A stretch of 64,000 nucleotides of DNA from assembly GCF_021728535.1 (NCBI RefSeq), contig NZ_JAKKDU010000010.1:1-64000 (forward strand). Reading direction: 5' to 3'. The translations under genes and the position numbers were made by a program. Below the pieces are notes generated by a model, which was not told the origin of the DNA, ran no database searches, and saw only the letters and a program-made list of their open reading frames with translations. This stretch comes from Wocania arenilitoris (lineage in GTDB: Bacteria; Bacteroidota; Bacteroidia; Flavobacteriales; Flavobacteriaceae). Shown here piece by piece: positions 63,167-64,000 of the stretch (positions are counted from its first letter, which is position 1; each line of letters starts with the position of its first letter).

Positions 63167-64000
63167 TTAAAGTAAACCTTTTTGGTTTTCAATACTTAAT
63201 TTCTGTTGTTTTTTTGTGCCTTCAAAATAAAAAACTTGAGAATTCTTTTTATCCATGTAAACCTTTACTTGAGATACGTTATCTTGACTTTTATGTAAAA
63301 AATAGTTTAGTGGTTTTATTAAAAAATCATATTTACCAATAGTTAAGTCAATTAATGTTAAGGTTTCTAATTTTGGGATTTCAGAAATTGTATCTGTGCT
63401 TATTTTAACTTCATTGTTTTTGTTGTTTCTCGATTTAGCAAACTTGTATTTATATTTAGCATATCTTCCGTACAACAAATGTAAATTGGTTTTTTTAAGA
63501 AGTTTAATCAAAGCAAAACGCAACTTTAACTTTAAAAGTTTACTTTTTGCAGAGATGTATGCTATTATCGATTTTGAGTTGTAAACTATATGTTCGTAGT
63601 ACATGTAGCTTTCGTTTACATACTTTCTTTTATGCAAAAAGTCGCCACGACCCATATCAAATAGTTTAAAGCCATTGTTAAATGCCCATTCTAAATGATT
63701 TACCATATTTATATGGCCTAAATTAAACATTTGGTAGTCAATATCGTAGCAGCTATTCCAATGAAAAATAGTGGCATCTTCAATAAAATTAAGTGTTATG
63801 TTTATTGGTTTTTTGTCGTGATAAATAATAAATATGCTTGCTTTTTTATCTAGTATCATTGGGTACATAATCTCTTGATATAATTCTAAATAGGGGAGCT
63901 CAAAATTCAATTCCTCTTTTTGTGTAAACCTGCGCTGAGTTAATTCAATAAGTTTTTTAAAAGTAAAGTTATATTCTTCTTTTGAAATATCTCCGTAAAA
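63167..64000 (-). CDS. BioF2/Acetyltransf_6-type GNAT protein (copy B, 5' end outside window)
   Basis: The frame is open through the right edge, so the start is missing; the visible 277 residues align with copy A. FYGDISKEEYNFTFKKLIEL at the edge corresponds to FYGNISETDYNF in copy A; then FIIYHDKKPINITLNFIED, WNSCYDIDYQMFNLGHINMV and FDMGRGDFLHKRKY match in order. Reading it from the in-frame TTG at 63910 would cut the domain in half, so I extend it. The two copies are a tandem duplication. The C-terminal end differs and is Lys-rich. Confidence 0.82.
   Translation of the reverse strand, partial: FYGDISKEEYNFTFKKLIELTQRRFTQKEELNFELPYLELYQEIMYPMILDKKASIFIIYHDKKPINITLNFIEDATIFHWNSCYDIDYQMFNLGHINMVNHLEWAFNNGFKLFDMGRGDFLHKRKYVNESYMYYEHIVYNSKSIIAYISAKSKLLKLKLRFALIKLLKKTNLHLLYGRYAKYKYKFAKSRNNKNNEVKISTDTISEIPKLETLTLIDLTIGKYDFLIKPLNYFLHKSQDNVSQVKVYMDKKNSQVFYFEGTKKQQKLSIENQKGLL

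Noticed and set aside
63167-63910. Complete 247-residue GNAT protein starting at a TTG
   Set aside because: The frame is open to the right edge and aligns there with the neighbouring paralogue, so the gene is cut by the window.

Overview
The window is a low-GC (roughly 30-33 percent by eye) chromosomal segment of a marine-type Flavobacteriaceae bacterium (Bacteroidota). This rests on several things read from the sequence: a fused aspartokinase/homoserine dehydrogenase in a thrABC operon, Bacteroidota promoters of the TTG-N17/23-TAnnTTTG type, a secreted metalloprotease with a type IX secretion sorting domain, many small lipoproteins, DUF4251, DUF3667 and DUF1835 proteins, and a fused E1 alpha/beta keto-acid dehydrogenase. 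Genus cannot be fixed from this window.

Layout. 0-5.3 kb: a transposase-like tail and a REP-like hairpin, then thrA-thrB-thrC on the minus strand, preceded by an unlisted 33-residue Thr/Ile/Val-rich leader peptide, a TAnnTTTG promoter and an attenuator-type hairpin. 5.3-26.8 kb: mostly housekeeping and metabolism. It holds NAD(P)HX repair, a TlpA-like lipoprotein, a compact SUI1/DUF1835/nucleoside phosphorylase/binding-protein operon, a 2OG-Fe(II) oxygenase, keto-acid dehydrogenase E1, a sulfite dehydrogenase plus cytochrome c pair, a fatty acid hydroxylase-type enzyme, an M19 dipeptidase, an orphan ExbD with two tiny upstream ORFs, a helicase, a cold-shock protein, an EamA transporter, a GT9 enzyme and small envelope proteins. 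26.8-30.5 kb: an accessory patch in which a broken IS630-type transposase and a broken ISAs1-type transposase bracket a T9SS-exported M43 metalloprotease. 30.6-44.9 kb: GH109-type glycosidase, uvrA, an ECF sigma factor with a 48-residue companion gene, endonuclease III lacking its iron-sulfur cysteines, bcp, an MBL hydrolase, an XRE regulator, an M14 carboxypeptidase and an Lrp/AsnC regulator.

44.9-64 kb is a surface polysaccharide region. A minus-strand series of at least three transcription units, running from beyond the right edge to 49.6 kb, encodes two BioF2-type acyltransferases, a GT4 glycosyltransferase, a sugar-transfer-associated ATP-grasp ligase, a PaaK-like ligase, a GNAT protein, a stand-alone adenylation enzyme, an acyl carrier protein, an initiating sugar transferase, two PglD/NeuD-type hexapeptide acetyltransferases, and a 1236-residue protein that fuses an FAD/NAD(P)-binding domain to two FemAB-like domains. 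A convergent MBOAT/SGNH pair faces it. Adenylation enzyme plus carrier protein plus MBOAT plus SGNH is the part list of a Dlt-type system. Together with five FemAB/GNAT-type transferase domains, it suggests an amino-acid- or acyl-decorated capsule or exopolysaccharide. I consider this region, and the tripartite fusion above all, the most novel content of the window.
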